The notes under the pieces: model-generated
The model's input: only the letters and a program-made list of their open reading frames with translations
What the model was told of the DNA's origin: nothing
Database searches by the model: none
Assembly (NCBI RefSeq): GCF_000428825.1
Contig: NZ_AUAR01000004.1
Location: forward strand, 62,001 to 126,000
Direction: 5' to 3'
DNA from: Desulfomicrobium escambiense DSM 10707
GTDB taxonomy: Bacteria > Desulfobacterota > Desulfovibrionia > Desulfovibrionales > Desulfomicrobiaceae
Length of the DNA stretch: 64,000 bases
Program-made: the position numbers and the translations under genes
Shown: positions 28,951 to 38,312 of the stretch, in pieces
How positions within the stretch are numbered: the first letter of the stretch is position 1
How the letters are laid out: every line of letters begins with the position of its first letter

Positions 28951-30237
28951 ATGGACAACAATTTTAAGTTTATTTATTTTATTCATAGAGAATATTCACT
29001 TAGGCACATATTTAAAAGTGAATTTTATGACGAATTGAGTATTAATATAGAAAATTTGGTTGATTTTTGCAGGGAATATTTTAGTAAAAATAAGCTTGAT
29101 GAGCTTTTTATTGTTGAGGATGAAACAAAAAGATTTGATATAAATTTTGAAATAGATGTTATTGATTTAATTTTAGATATTTATGTAGCTAAAATTAATA
29201 ATGAAAAATATTATTGTGGAATTTCGGATTATTACTACAATAAAAATTTTAATGATAGCGGAGATGATTTGGGTATTACAGGATATTTAGATGATTTTTA
29301 TATGAAGTTGATGTCTGAAAAATCAAGGAAAGAGTCTTTAAAATTCATATATAAGATATCTGCTAAATATAATATTTATGCATCTCACGCTAAATATTTG
29401 CATAAAAAGAAATATTGTATCAAAAATATATTTTCAGATATTGACAGTGTAAGTGAGAAGAGATTTTTCTGTTTTAAAAAATTTGATGATTACTATAAAT
29501 ACTTTAGTCCAAGCGAGGTTATATGTGGGCTAGATGTTGATGAATGCAGTTGTGTTAAGGGTTCATATGCAATGTTTGTAGATTTTGCATCTCCAGATTT
29601 TGATATTGATAGGACATTAGATTATATTCAAACGAGTATTGTTGATACGCTGCTTATGATGGGCGAAGTTGATGGTAGAGAGTTGTCTGTGCGTGAACTA
29701 GAATACCTTTCAAGAAATTGTAAAGTTATTCGGCAAAGTTCTTTTGATATTTCAGGATTGCAAAATAGGGTATTTGGTTTGATAATGTGGGATCTTGTTA
29801 ATATACGTGGTTGTAGTCCGAGAGATGCGTTTGGTTTTTTAATAAAAAATAATGATTATTTAGAGTATGTCAGGAGGCGGTATTCTTATTTGTCAGAAGA
29901 TGAATTCATTGGCGAGCATATGTGTGATAGTAAAAAAATATATATAAATGCATTAAAGGCATTGGATAATGCAGATGAGTGTGTTAATAAGTGTATGATT
30001 ATTTCTACAAATAGCAGAGTGAATAGCAAAAATAAAAATATTGAAAATTTTGATGCTTATGTGGAAGATACGTCGTTTGATTTTAAAAACGATGGAGTTG
30101 TGCGTAGTGAAATAGATCGTGACTTGTTGCAAACTATTTATAGAAAAACAAAAAAAAATAGTGTCATTTGTTATGAAAAAGATGATGAAGTTGGATCAGT
30201 TAAAGATTTAGCGAAAATGGTTTGTAAAAAGAAATAG
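28951..30237 (+). CDS. AT-rich orphan protein, unknown function (island cargo)
   Basis: 428 residues. No family is recognised. It is rich in Asp, Tyr, Lys, Phe and Ile, with many Cys and no obvious signal peptide or membrane segment. The middle holds a WDLVNIRGCSPRDAFGFL-type helical stretch, and the tail (about 375-428) is lysine-rich. Base composition is very AT-rich, unlike both the host and the rest of the island, so it came from a different source. No clear ribosome site precedes the ATG. The single cargo-like position next to the attachment site fits accessory genes such as phage defence, but nothing in the sequence shows this. Confidence 0.7.
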   Translation: MDNNFKFIYFIHREYSLRHIFKSEFYDELSINIENLVDFCREYFSKNKLDELFIVEDETKRFDINFEIDVIDLILDIYVAKINNEKYYCGISDYYYNKNFNDSGDDLGITGYLDDFYMKLMSEKSRKESLKFIYKISAKYNIYASHAKYLHKKKYCIKNIFSDIDSVSEKRFFCFKKFDDYYKYFSPSEVICGLDVDECSCVKGSYAMFVDFASPDFDIDRTLDYIQTSIVDTLLMMGEVDGRELSVRELEYLSRNCKVIRQSSFDISGLQNRVFGLIMWDLVNIRGCSPRDAFGFLIKNNDYLEYVRRRYSYLSEDEFIGEHMCDSKKIYINALKALDNADECVNKCMIISTNSRVNSKNKNIENFDAYVEDTSFDFKNDGVVRSEIDRDLLQTIYRKTKKNSVICYEKDDEVGSVKDLAKMVCKKK

Positions 30238-30298
30238 TTTTTAGAAATGCCCCCTCCCCAGTTTGAGCGGCTTCTTAAGAAGAATCTCTCCGCCTTTC

Positions 30299-30910
30299 TT
30301 ACTTGCCTATATTGTCCCGGTTTGGTGCCATAGGGGGGCTGATTAACATTCGGAACAACACGCTAATCCCAATACTGTTGCCTGAGATCATGCTTGTGGG
30401 CACTACGCGGAGTCCCGCTCGGGCCACCAATTGGTCCCGGAGCGCTTGAGTTCCTATGAATAGGAACTCAAGATGTTCGTCAATGCTACGTATGAGCACT
30501 AGGTCGGCGGAATTTGTCGGCTGGGGCCGATTATGCACGTTGTCGTTGCTTGTCCCGACGAGTTCAGCCTGACATCATGATTGAGACTTCGTGTTCGCGG
30601 TCGATCATCTTTTTGCGCTCAGTAATCCCACCTTGCTGAGTGTGCTTTCTAAAAAATGTTCTCCAGCGTCAGTTGGCCGATCTTGGCGTGGAGAACCTTC
30701 AAGCCCTCCTCGGGCTCGCTGGCGGATGGTTTGCCGAAGACATCACCGGCAGTCCGCTCGCTGAGTTGCGGTTTCCATTCTGTGATCTGGTTCGGATGCA
30801 CCTCAAATCGTTGCGCCAACTTGGTATGGGTCTAGTCGCCTACATCTCGCGACCAAGGTCACCTTGTCCTTGAATTCCGCGGAATGCTTCCGTCTCGTCT
30901 TCTTTGTCAT
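30299..30910 (-). pseudogene. IS3-family transposase remnant (orfA plus 5' part of orfB)
   Basis: Reading from 30910, the frame begins MTKKTRRKHSAEFKDKVTLVAR and later shows KLAQRFEVHPNQITEWK after a frame break, the OrfA helix-turn-helix. Then ALSKVGLLSAKKMIDREHEVS and NSADLVLIRSIDEHLEF match the start of IS3 OrfB. Stop codons and shifts interrupt it, and the catalytic DDE part is absent, so it is an inactive fragment. The flanks 30238-30298 and 30911-31255 hold no supported gene. Confidence 0.75.
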
Positions 30911-31255
30911 TCTCTGCTCCCTGATCATCTGCGTTTGAAGGGGTCGGGACTAGCAGATTGCCCACCTAAAGACTTGTGCAAACTTTCGGGGTCAGTTCTG
31001 TATCGCCCAAGTCAATGAGGATTACCAAAATTCAGAACTGGTATTCATGTTCGTCTGCACACTTGCGTCAGGATATCAGAGAGCTGTTTTTAAGCAATGA
31101 ATCCAGCAGGAGGTGCGATGATGGAAAAAATTCGATTGGCAGAGTGACTAGTGTCTCTAGTCGAGGGGTAGCAGCAGGGCATGAGGCTTGTTGTTGAGAT
31201 TGTCGAAGATCAACGCATATGGCTTCAACTCATTTTTAACAGGATCGATACGAGT

Positions 31256-31471
31256 ATGCACGGGCAATGTCAAAATAATAATCTGGGATATCAATGGCTG
31301 AATGAGAAGGAAGTCGCAATCCTTATTGGCGTGAGTGTTTATACACTCCGCCAACATCGCTTTAAGGGGGTCGGTTTGCCGTACGTGAAGTATGGAAAGT
31401 CTGTCAGATATTCTACTGCTGACATTACTGCATACTTGGAATCAATGAAGATTAATCATTATAGGTCATAG
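31256..31471 (+). CDS. AlpA/excisionase-type helix-turn-helix protein
   Basis: 71 residues with one winged HTH: YQWLNEKEVAILIGVSVYTLRQHRFKGVGLPYVKYGKSVRYSTADITAYLES. This is the MerR-like HTH of AlpA and Xis proteins that control integrase or bend attachment DNA. The ATG at 31256 is preferred because the upstream codons lack similarity. It precedes the primase/helicase gene by 9 bases, so it likely opens the island replication operon. Confidence 0.8.
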   Translation: MHGQCQNNNLGYQWLNEKEVAILIGVSVYTLRQHRFKGVGLPYVKYGKSVRYSTADITAYLESMKINHYRS

Positions 31472-31480
31472 GAGGTTAAT

Positions 31481-33682
31481 ATGTCGAATGCAGAGACTAC
31501 AATTTTTTGGACTTATGGAGCGGCAGATAGCGCTTCTGAAGAGCTTGAACGTGATCTGATCAATAGGAAAACGCAGGATCCATTAACATTGCTTCCCATG
31601 CTGAAGGTTTTTCATCCGAATGGTCATCTTGAAGGGAATGTGTTTTGCTCTGATTGGCTTAGGGTGTTCTTAGGTGAAGGCCAGTGTGGTTTCTGGACCA
31701 TGAAGAGACCGGGTGAGAAATCCACGCCTATGGATGGACGGTTGGCGCAAATCGCCGGGACGATGAGCTTTGAAAGTTACGGGTGTCGGCACTTAGGCTT
31801 TATTAAAAATATGGCCTATAAAGAACTTGCCAGACGTGGAAACGTCAGTACTTCTAAGGCTGAGCGTTACAAATATGGTTATAAGCCAGGATGCTCCCGT
31901 GTTCATTCGTTTGATAAATCGATGTTGGATAGAACGCCCCGAGAGAAAAATCCTGTGCAGGATCATGGTTTTACTCTTAAGTCGGTGTACTTCTATCCTA
32001 CTCTGGATAACAAAGTTACTTTTTGTACGTGCTATTTTCAGTCACCAGAGGGGGAGATTGAAAAATTGCCCCTTACTCTCTGGAAAACCGCTTCCGGACG
32101 ATTTATTTTTGACTGGCTTCATCCGTTGGATCCGTTTCCGCTGTATCGATGGGATTTGTTGTATAATGACAAACGTCCAGTCATAATTTGCGAGAACGAG
32201 GCGCAGGTTGAGTATCTTCGAGAGAAGCACTCTTGGTTGCTGAAGAGCGTGGGGCTGACGACATGGTCGGGGGGGGAGTCGACTACGATCGACGGAACAG
32301 ATTGGGGTGCGTTGAATGGTCGTTTGGTAGTTATAATTGTATCCCCAGGAGCAGAAGGCTACAAAAGGGCCAACAAGTTATACCGTGCGATGAAGCGCTT
32401 GGGTGTAGGCCCAATCGGCTTCTTGATGCCCCGGGCTAGACTGCAGGCTGATCAAACGTCTGCGAGCGCGATGCTGTCGGCCTTGGATGAGGACATCACG
32501 GAATCATTGCTTCAGAAAAACGAGGTCGCGGATAGGGCTGAATTTGTCAAAGATGCGAAGGAACGCTTTGGTTTGGACTTTGACCCGGATTTCGTTGCAT
32601 CCGCGATCAGCGGAAGCGAATTGGTTGCGTTGCCCTTGTCCGATGCAGAAGTTGTTCTTGGTCCGATGATCATGAAGGGCGACAGGGTTTTGGTTTATGC
32701 GCACAGAGGGTCGGGGAAGACGTGGCTGATTTGTTTTATTGCAGTTGCATGTGTGTCAGGAGGATCATTGTTTGTTGGACGCCTTGAAGCTCCTCGCCCA
32801 CTTCGAGTTCTTGTCATTGATGGTGAGATGGGGGGGAGAGAGTTGCAGAAGCGTTACTCCATGATCTTCAAAGCCATGGGGACCCCGGAGCATTTGCAGG
32901 ATAATCTCAGGATTATCGCGGCTAGGATTCAGGGAAGAGAGATTCAGCTCGAAACTCCTGAGGAAAGAGAGCGCTTCAAGGAGGACATAGCATGGGCTGA
33001 TGTGATCATTGCTGACAGCATGTTCTGCCTGTTCCCGAATGCAATGGGGTCTCAGCTTGATGGTGCACGGGGTTTCAATGAGTTCATGCGCGCGAATAGT
33101 CTGCAAGGTAAAACGACAATCGTCGTTGACCACACCGGGAAGAATAAGCGCAATTCTTATGGGACGATCGGCAAGGAACTGGGCCTTGAACTTGTTTTGA
33201 AGCTCGAAAAGGTGAAGAATCAAGAACTGTTTAGGCTGTCTGTTGAAAAGCACCGGAATCTCGGAAGCAAGGATGTCCAGCCGATAGAGTTCATGCTGAA
33301 CGTCGATGAAGACGCTGGTATCGCGGAATTGAAATCCTTGTCTGAGATGGAAGAGGACACAGATTCCGAAGGAAAGGATGTGCCCTGCATGACCCGCAAA
33401 GATATGCCTTCCAGTGGTGGAGATTGCGATGCTGGGCGCATGCCTTCCGTGTCAACAGATTGTCATGATGCTCCTATCAAACTCGATGACCAGAACTCGA
33501 AAATTATTGCAGCCCGGACGGAGAATCCGAATCTAAGCGTCAGGAAACTGGCTTCAATAGTCGGAGTATCCAAGGGGACGGCACATAATCGTCTAAAGAA
33601 ACTCCAGCAGGCTGGTCTTTTGAGGCCGAAAGGGGCATCTGTCGAGGAGGGTGAGTTCGGAGTTGATGACGATGAAGCTTAG
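31481..33682 (+). CDS. Primase/helicase-like RepA-family AAA ATPase
   Basis: 733 residues with a good AGGAGG site. Residues about 100-340 resemble the primase-like half of phage and plasmid primase-helicases, with a degraded TOPRIM-like stretch (PVIICENEAQVEYL, TWSGGESTTIDGTDWGALNGRLVVI) that lacks the usual DxD acidic pair. Residues about 385-620 are a RecA/RepA-type ATPase with Walker A AHRGSGKTWL and Walker B RVLVIDGEMGG, plus the hexamer-family ADVIIADSMF and VVDHTGKN. The C-terminus (about 675-720) is a winged HTH (NLSVRKLASIVGVSKGTAHNRLKKL). It probably drives autonomous replication of the excised island. Confidence 0.8.
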   Translation: MSNAETTIFWTYGAADSASEELERDLINRKTQDPLTLLPMLKVFHPNGHLEGNVFCSDWLRVFLGEGQCGFWTMKRPGEKSTPMDGRLAQIAGTMSFESYGCRHLGFIKNMAYKELARRGNVSTSKAERYKYGYKPGCSRVHSFDKSMLDRTPREKNPVQDHGFTLKSVYFYPTLDNKVTFCTCYFQSPEGEIEKLPLTLWKTASGRFIFDWLHPLDPFPLYRWDLLYNDKRPVIICENEAQVEYLREKHSWLLKSVGLTTWSGGESTTIDGTDWGALNGRLVVIIVSPGAEGYKRANKLYRAMKRLGVGPIGFLMPRARLQADQTSASAMLSALDEDITESLLQKNEVADRAEFVKDAKERFGLDFDPDFVASAISGSELVALPLSDAEVVLGPMIMKGDRVLVYAHRGSGKTWLICFIAVACVSGGSLFVGRLEAPRPLRVLVIDGEMGGRELQKRYSMIFKAMGTPEHLQDNLRIIAARIQGREIQLETPEERERFKEDIAWADVIIADSMFCLFPNAMGSQLDGARGFNEFMRANSLQGKTTIVVDHTGKNKRNSYGTIGKELGLELVLKLEKVKNQELFRLSVEKHRNLGSKDVQPIEFMLNVDEDAGIAELKSLSEMEEDTDSEGKDVPCMTRKDMPSSGGDCDAGRMPSVSTDCHDAPIKLDDQNSKIIAARTENPNLSVRKLASIVGVSKGTAHNRLKKLQQAGLLRPKGASVEEGEFGVDDDEA

Positions 33683-33707
33683 ATTGGCTGTCGACTGAAC
33701 AACATGG

Positions 33708-33745
33708 TGGCACGTATCCTTTCGCGGGTGCGTGCCATCTTTCTT
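33708..33745 (+). terminator. Terminator of the primase/helicase gene
   Basis: Arms TGGCACG and CGTGCCA with a 16-base loop, followed by TCTTTCTTTT. Confidence 0.75.
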
Positions 33746-33962
33746 TTGTGCAGGTTATGGTCGTCGGTAACAGCGCACATGCAGCCTGTGCAACCTTGAA
33801 ATCTGTATCCGATCTAGAACGTGTAAGCTTCTTGGGCCGTACGACTGGAAACTACGGCCTCCACCCATATTGGGATCTGGCCGACGCCGATCGCGAGCTC
33901 CACAATGGGGCCTGGGCAGGGCCGGAAGTCGCATCTATGGCACCATGAGGCAGTGGTAGAAA

Positions 33963-34586
33963 TCTCTGGTTCGCTTCGCCGAGATGGAGAGGGATTTCCT
34001 GCGGCCCCTACCGGACATCCCGCCCGAGCTGGCAACCTGGGCGTCGGTGAAGCTGCACGGTAACAGCCATGTCCAGTTCGAAAAATCGTTCTATTCCGCG
34101 CCGTTCACGCTGGTGCACAAGTCGCTCTGGTTGCGGGCCACCGAATAGACGGTGCAGATCTTCCACGAACAACAGCTCGTGGCCAGCCACCCCAGAATGT
34201 ACAAACCCGGCGCACGGAGCACGGTGCAGGACCACCTGCCGCCGGAGGCCAAGGCCTATCTGATGCGTGACCCGCAGTGGTGTCTCGCGCAGGCGGAAAA
34301 GGTCGGTGAGCGCTGCCTGGAACTGGTCCACGGTCTCTTTGCACACCGCGTCCTCGACAACCTGCGTGCCGTTCAAGGCCTGCGGCAACTCGGCGGTCGT
34401 TACGGCAAACGACGACTGGAGGCGGCCTGCGCCAGAGCCTTGGATCACGAGGCCGGCACGTATCGTAGCGTGAAGAACGTCCTGGAGAAGGGTCTGGATC
34501 AGCAAGGCCTGCCCCTGCCCATCGCCTTGCCTGATGCCTACGGCGGAAAATCCCGCTTCTCCCGCAACCCTGAACTGCTCAACTGA
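33963..34586 (+). pseudogene. IS21-family istA transposase, 3' remnant
   Basis: The frame encodes the C-terminal part of IstA: EMERDFLRPLPDIPPELATWASVKLHGNSHVQFEKSFYSAPF-type (33981-34100), then VASHPRMYKPGARSTVQDHLPPEAKAYL. A TAG at 34146-34148 interrupts it. The catalytic DDE part is missing, so the gene is 5'-truncated. Composition is much higher in GC than the flanking island. The 33746-33962 stretch before it shows nothing recognisable. Confidence 0.85.
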
Positions 34587-34597
34587 AGGACGCATTC

Positions 34598-35384
34598 ATG
34601 AATCCCATCCCCCAGCTTACGCCTCATCTGAAACAGCTCCGTCTCTCCGGCATCCTGGACTCTCTGGAGGTCCGCAACCGGCAGACCGTGGAGTAGAAGC
34701 TCGCCTACGTGGATTTCCTGGCCTTGCTCATCGAGGACGAGATCGCCCGCCGCGAACAGCGTAAACTCGTCATGCGGCAACGCAGGGCCGGTATCAACAC
34801 GCATAAGACACTCGAAGGCTACGACTTCACCTTCAACCTCGGAGTGAACCAGGCGCAGATCATGGATCTGGCCACCTGCCGCTACCTGGAGGAGAAAGTC
34901 CCGGTGCTCATCGTCGGCCCCTGCGGTACCGGCAAAAGCCACATCGCCCAGGCATTGGGGCGCATCGCCGTACGTCGCGGCTACGACACGGTGTTCTCCT
35001 CCCACGCCAAGCTCTTGGGCACAACTCGCCTCGGCGCGGGCAGTGGGCACGTTCGAGCGCAAGCTGGCGGCGCTGACTAAAGCCGATCTGCTCATCATCG
35101 ACGACTTCAGTCTCAAGCCCATGCGCTCCGGGCAGGATGAGGACTTCCACGACATCATCGCGGACCGCTACGAGCGGCGGCCGACGATCATCAAAAGCAA
35201 TCTGGACTTCTGGGAGTGGAACGACGCCTTCCACAACAAGCTGTTCGGCGCGGCCACCCTCGACCGGATCAGCCGCATCAAACTGGGCAAATTTTTGTCC
35301 GTCCGAAGCCGTCCTAGTGCTCCCCTTAAGGGGAGCACTAGTAATGTCCAGTGGACAGGACAGTGGACAGGTTGGACGGGAAAA
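34598..35384 (+). pseudogene. IS21-family istB ATPase, broken
   Basis: The start MNPIPQLTPHLKQLRLSGILDSLEVRN is typical of IstB, but TAG at 34694-34696 stops it. The frame then resumes with FLALLIEDEIARREQRK and Walker A GPCGTGKSHIAQALG. A frameshift near 35035 separates the Walker B part (ADLLIIDDFSLKPM). It lies 11 bases after the istA remnant in the normal IS21 order. Inactive. Confidence 0.88.
35315..35342. repeat. 28-bp perfect palindrome near the IS21 remnant end
   Basis: CTAGTGCTCCCC-TTAA-GGGGAGCACTAG without a mismatch, at the 3' end of the istB remnant, followed by short direct repeats of CAGTGGACAGG. It may be a terminator, a recombination scar or a target of the next element. Confidence 0.8.
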
Positions 35385-35399
35385 ATGAAATTTGAAATT

Positions 35400-36033
35400 T
35401 TGGGTTTGGAGAGCTGTTTAAAGTGATCGTTAATAGCCCGAGAGGGTTCCTCTTTGGCAAGTCTGGTGGATGTCAACTTTTCCACCAAGATTATTATATG
35501 GCAGATTCAAGAATTTTTTTCAGATGAGACAGGAATTTCAACTATTATTCTATTAGTAAATTTAGGTAATATGGTATTACCTTCTTATTTAATATGATTA
35601 TTGTTAATAGATTTTTTAATTAGTATACTTAAATAAAAAATAAATACATAATTAATAAATTCACTTTGTAATAAATTATTTGATTAGTATAATATACAGA
35701 GAGACAGAGTCAAACTAAGTTAAATATATTCACTCTCATGACAATGAGAAGAATAACAGTCAATCATAAACACATACACGAAAGTGTGAAACAAGACAGT
35801 CAGTATCAGTGAGACACGCCACCAGTGTGTCATCAAAATAAAATCAATCATAATCATCCAGAAGAAAACAAGTTTTCAGAATAACTCTCAGAGAGACACG
35901 TTAGTGCTCAAACATTGATATCGATATTAGCACACACACGACAATGTGCAAACAGATATATTGGGATTGATATACGCAGAGTGTGTCAGTCTCTTTTTCA
36001 TTTCAACAAACATAAACAGTATAGGAGGCAGAT
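35400..36033. other. AT-rich, hairpin-dense segment; candidate replication origin or operator array
   Basis: No gene. The first half (35,500-35,700) is extremely AT-rich. The second half holds a series of short inverted repeats, mostly with a CAC...GTG core: TCTCAT-GACA-ATGAGA (35734-35749), ACAC-GAAA-GTGT (35776-35787), GACAC...GTGTC (35813-35831), GAGACAC-GTTA-GTGCTC (35893-35909) and GCACA...TGTGC (35930-35949). AGGAGG at its end serves the Gp2-like gene. AT-rich DNA next to repeats in front of a replication-protein-like gene fits an origin, but an operator array is equally possible. Confidence 0.5.
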
Positions 36034-36672
36034 ATGAGAAGACAGAAAGTCATATATGAGAACGAGTATAAGGATCTTCCTATTAACACCAACAAAGAGA
36101 AAGGACTAGGATGTCTTAGTTCCTCTCTTCAGAGCTATAGAGAGAAGTTGGACTATATGACTGAGAACCACTCCAAGGTTCAACAAGTCAGATTCGATCT
36201 CAGATATCCTTGTGATGACTCTGTTCCATATGACAAGAAGCACATCTCTAGATTCTGCGAGTATATGAAACGATCATTTGATCGAATGGAGACTGGTGGT
36301 CACTTGGTGGATATGAAATTAGAATGGGTGCCTGATAAGAAAGATAAATCCTCTCATCCTCACTATCATTGCTTAGCTTTGGTCAATGGAAATGCTATTC
36401 AGTCCGAGTATACGGTTTTGAAAAAAGCTGAGCATTATTGGGGAATAGTTTTGAAAAATGATCAGGACGGATTGGTGCACTATTGCAACAAGGACAGGGG
36501 TGGCAATAAGCAGGAGAATGGCTTGATGTATCGTCGTGGATCGGCGGATGCTGAGGAAACTTTGGAGAAGATGCAGTATCAGGCTAGCTATATTGCCAAG
36601 GCTAGGGACAAGGACGGCTTGCCAAAAGGATCTTGGATCAGAGGAGGATCTCGTATTCCTAAAAACAGATAG
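36034..36672 (+). CDS. Inovirus Gp2-like / YagK-YfjJ domain protein
   Basis: 212 residues. Early VQQVRFDLRYPC and then SSHPHYHCLALVNG (His at 108, 110 and 112), HYWGIVLKNDQDGLVHYC, and YQASYIAKARDKDG match the YagK/YfjJ (inovirus Gp2) family, whose members resemble rolling-circle replication proteins of filamentous phages. A catalytic role at the upstream hairpin array is inference. Its AT-rich codon use differs from the genes downstream, so it may have joined the island separately. Confidence 0.75.
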   Translation: MRRQKVIYENEYKDLPINTNKEKGLGCLSSSLQSYREKLDYMTENHSKVQQVRFDLRYPCDDSVPYDKKHISRFCEYMKRSFDRMETGGHLVDMKLEWVPDKKDKSSHPHYHCLALVNGNAIQSEYTVLKKAEHYWGIVLKNDQDGLVHYCNKDRGGNKQENGLMYRRGSADAEETLEKMQYQASYIAKARDKDGLPKGSWIRGGSRIPKNR

Positions 36673-36852
36673 TATTCTTGCCTTCATTTCGCTTGGTTCA
36701 AATATCCTGCTGAATTCTCTCTTTCGTAATTTCACGTCTATATTTCCCCTGGAATAGATATTTTTTGAGGTCTGCTCAGAGCTATTATTGGCGATCCAGT
36801 AGTAGCTGTCTGGGTCGTATATTTTTTTTCACCATTTTACATGGAGGTCGTT

Positions 36853-37485
36853 ATGAGTGATGACAAAAAGAAGGCTAAGGTCAAGCAGAGTGGCATCATG
36901 AACATTCGTGGCAAGGAAGTCGCCACCTATCCGGCCATGATCGACTACGCCCACCAGTGTGGGATGCAGAGTCTGGAGGTCGCCGTGCTCCAGTTTCCGC
37001 AGGCCTCAAACGAGATGCGCGCCATTTGTGCGGCGCGTCTGGTTACATCCGGTGGACAGGTGTTCGCGGACATCGGAGACGCGAGTCCCGACAATGTCCC
37101 CAAGGGGTGCGTGGACAGTTTTGTGCGCATAGCCTCTACTCGTGCCAAGTCACGTGTCCTCTCTGACGCCTTCAATATTCGTAATGCCTTGGAAGGCGGT
37201 CAGGAGCAAGATTCAGAGCCTATTCTGCTCACAGCAGTTCAGGATGCGGACAATGTCTATGGCCTGCCGGAAGGCCAGTCTCAGGATAAGAGCGCCTTGA
37301 ACGGGGGTGGCAACAAGCCTCGTTCAGACAAACAGGTTAACTTGCTGCATCAATGTGCTTCAGGTCGTGGACTAGACCCGGAGGATGTGGTCAGGAATAT
37401 GTATGGGAAATCGATCGATGATTTGACGGGCAGTGAAGCAAATTTTGCTATTAGGGCGATTAAGAATGGTCAAGTCAGTCTCTGA
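36853..37485 (+). CDS. Rad52-motif-like / ssDNA-binding recombination accessory protein
   Basis: 210 residues. Residues 15-110 (IMNIRGKEVATYPAMIDYAHQCG, then GGQVFADIGDASPDNVPKGCVDSFVRIASTRAKSRVLSDAFNI) resemble a domain found with phage annealases, in which a conserved ADIGDA...RxAxTRAKxRAL stretch folds with single-strand annealing proteins. The C-terminal part (about 150-205) is a small helical domain (RSDKQVNLLHQCASGRGLDPEDVV). The GGAGG at 36844-36848 selects the start at 36853. It heads the recombination block. The assignment rests on motif resemblance. Confidence 0.6.
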   Translation: MSDDKKKAKVKQSGIMNIRGKEVATYPAMIDYAHQCGMQSLEVAVLQFPQASNEMRAICAARLVTSGGQVFADIGDASPDNVPKGCVDSFVRIASTRAKSRVLSDAFNIRNALEGGQEQDSEPILLTAVQDADNVYGLPEGQSQDKSALNGGGNKPRSDKQVNLLHQCASGRGLDPEDVVRNMYGKSIDDLTGSEANFAIRAIKNGQVSL

Positions 37486-37795
37486 GCAATGTCCCGAAGA
37501 ACGATGAATTGTTGCCGATAATAGCTCAATATTGTTGCTGCGATAAGGGTAAAGTCATCGTCATCAGATAGAAGTTACTGAATCTGATATTTTCGAGTAC
37601 TTTGATAAAAATTGGTGACTGGCAGGTGATCGCGTCCAGCCAGCCACCATCATTGCTCCAGATAACCGCAGTAGACTGATTGCCCAAAAAAGCAAAAACT
37701 TGAGTGGTTCGAAATTTTCCGGCAGGTCACACCTGTCAAGGGTATCAAGCTTGATCAGTGCTCTCTACTTTTCTGGAACGGTGAGAGCGCCCATT
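37486..37795. other. Intergenic stretch, nothing recognised
   Basis: I see no gene, repeat or convincing terminator between the Rad52-like gene and the small minus-strand frame. An intrinsic terminator might lie near 37610-37660, where GGCTGG-rich repeats occur. Confidence 0.4.
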
Positions 37796-38080
37796 TTATT
37801 GTAGTGTACGTGGGGGTCGCTTAGATTTTGGTTCTTGAATGCTAGATTTAAAAATCTCATATTCTTCTTTGCTCTTGAATATACAGCAATTCCTTTGATC
37901 TGCTCTTGATTCTTTAATTTTAGTCCAAAATTTATCGCGTTCTTTAATATTTGGTACATATCCTTCAAAAATACTTCTTCTTTGTCCATTCTCGTCCATT
38001 TTCACACATCCAGAAGCGATATAAACGCCTTCTTCAACGGAAAATGCATAACTTTTTGATAGTTTATTGCAAATAATCAT
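37796..38080 (-). CDS. Small hypothetical protein
   Basis: 94 residues on the strand opposite its neighbours: KSYAFSVEEGVYIASGCVKMDENGQRRSIFEGYVPNIKERDKFWTKIKES. It reads like a real soluble protein, but no family is recognised, and the ribosome site (AGGATAGGG) is weak. A false call is possible. Confidence 0.45.
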   Translation of the reverse strand: MIICNKLSKSYAFSVEEGVYIASGCVKMDENGQRRSIFEGYVPNIKERDKFWTKIKESRADQRNCCIFKSKEEYEIFKSSIQEPKSKRPPRTLQ

Positions 38081-38312
38081 GTTTCCCTATCCTGTTTTGC
38101 TCTTGTTGATATTGTTCAGTTCCGTGAATTTGCAGAAAATGTTCGCTTATGGAACAATTTTGAATATTAGTCTTTGGTTTTATTTTGTTACGCACTTGAA
38201 GGCCTGTTAATCAAATTAATACAGTCATATATTACTTCTTTGAGAGTCCGAAGGAATCCTCACAGAAGCACTTTTGTGGAGATCATTTTTTCCTGCCAAC
38301 AAAGGAGTGGTC

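Noticed and set aside
30640-30873. Plus-strand small frame in the 30.6-30.9 kb region
   Set aside because: It is the reverse of the IS3 orfA remnant, which reads sensibly on the minus strand.
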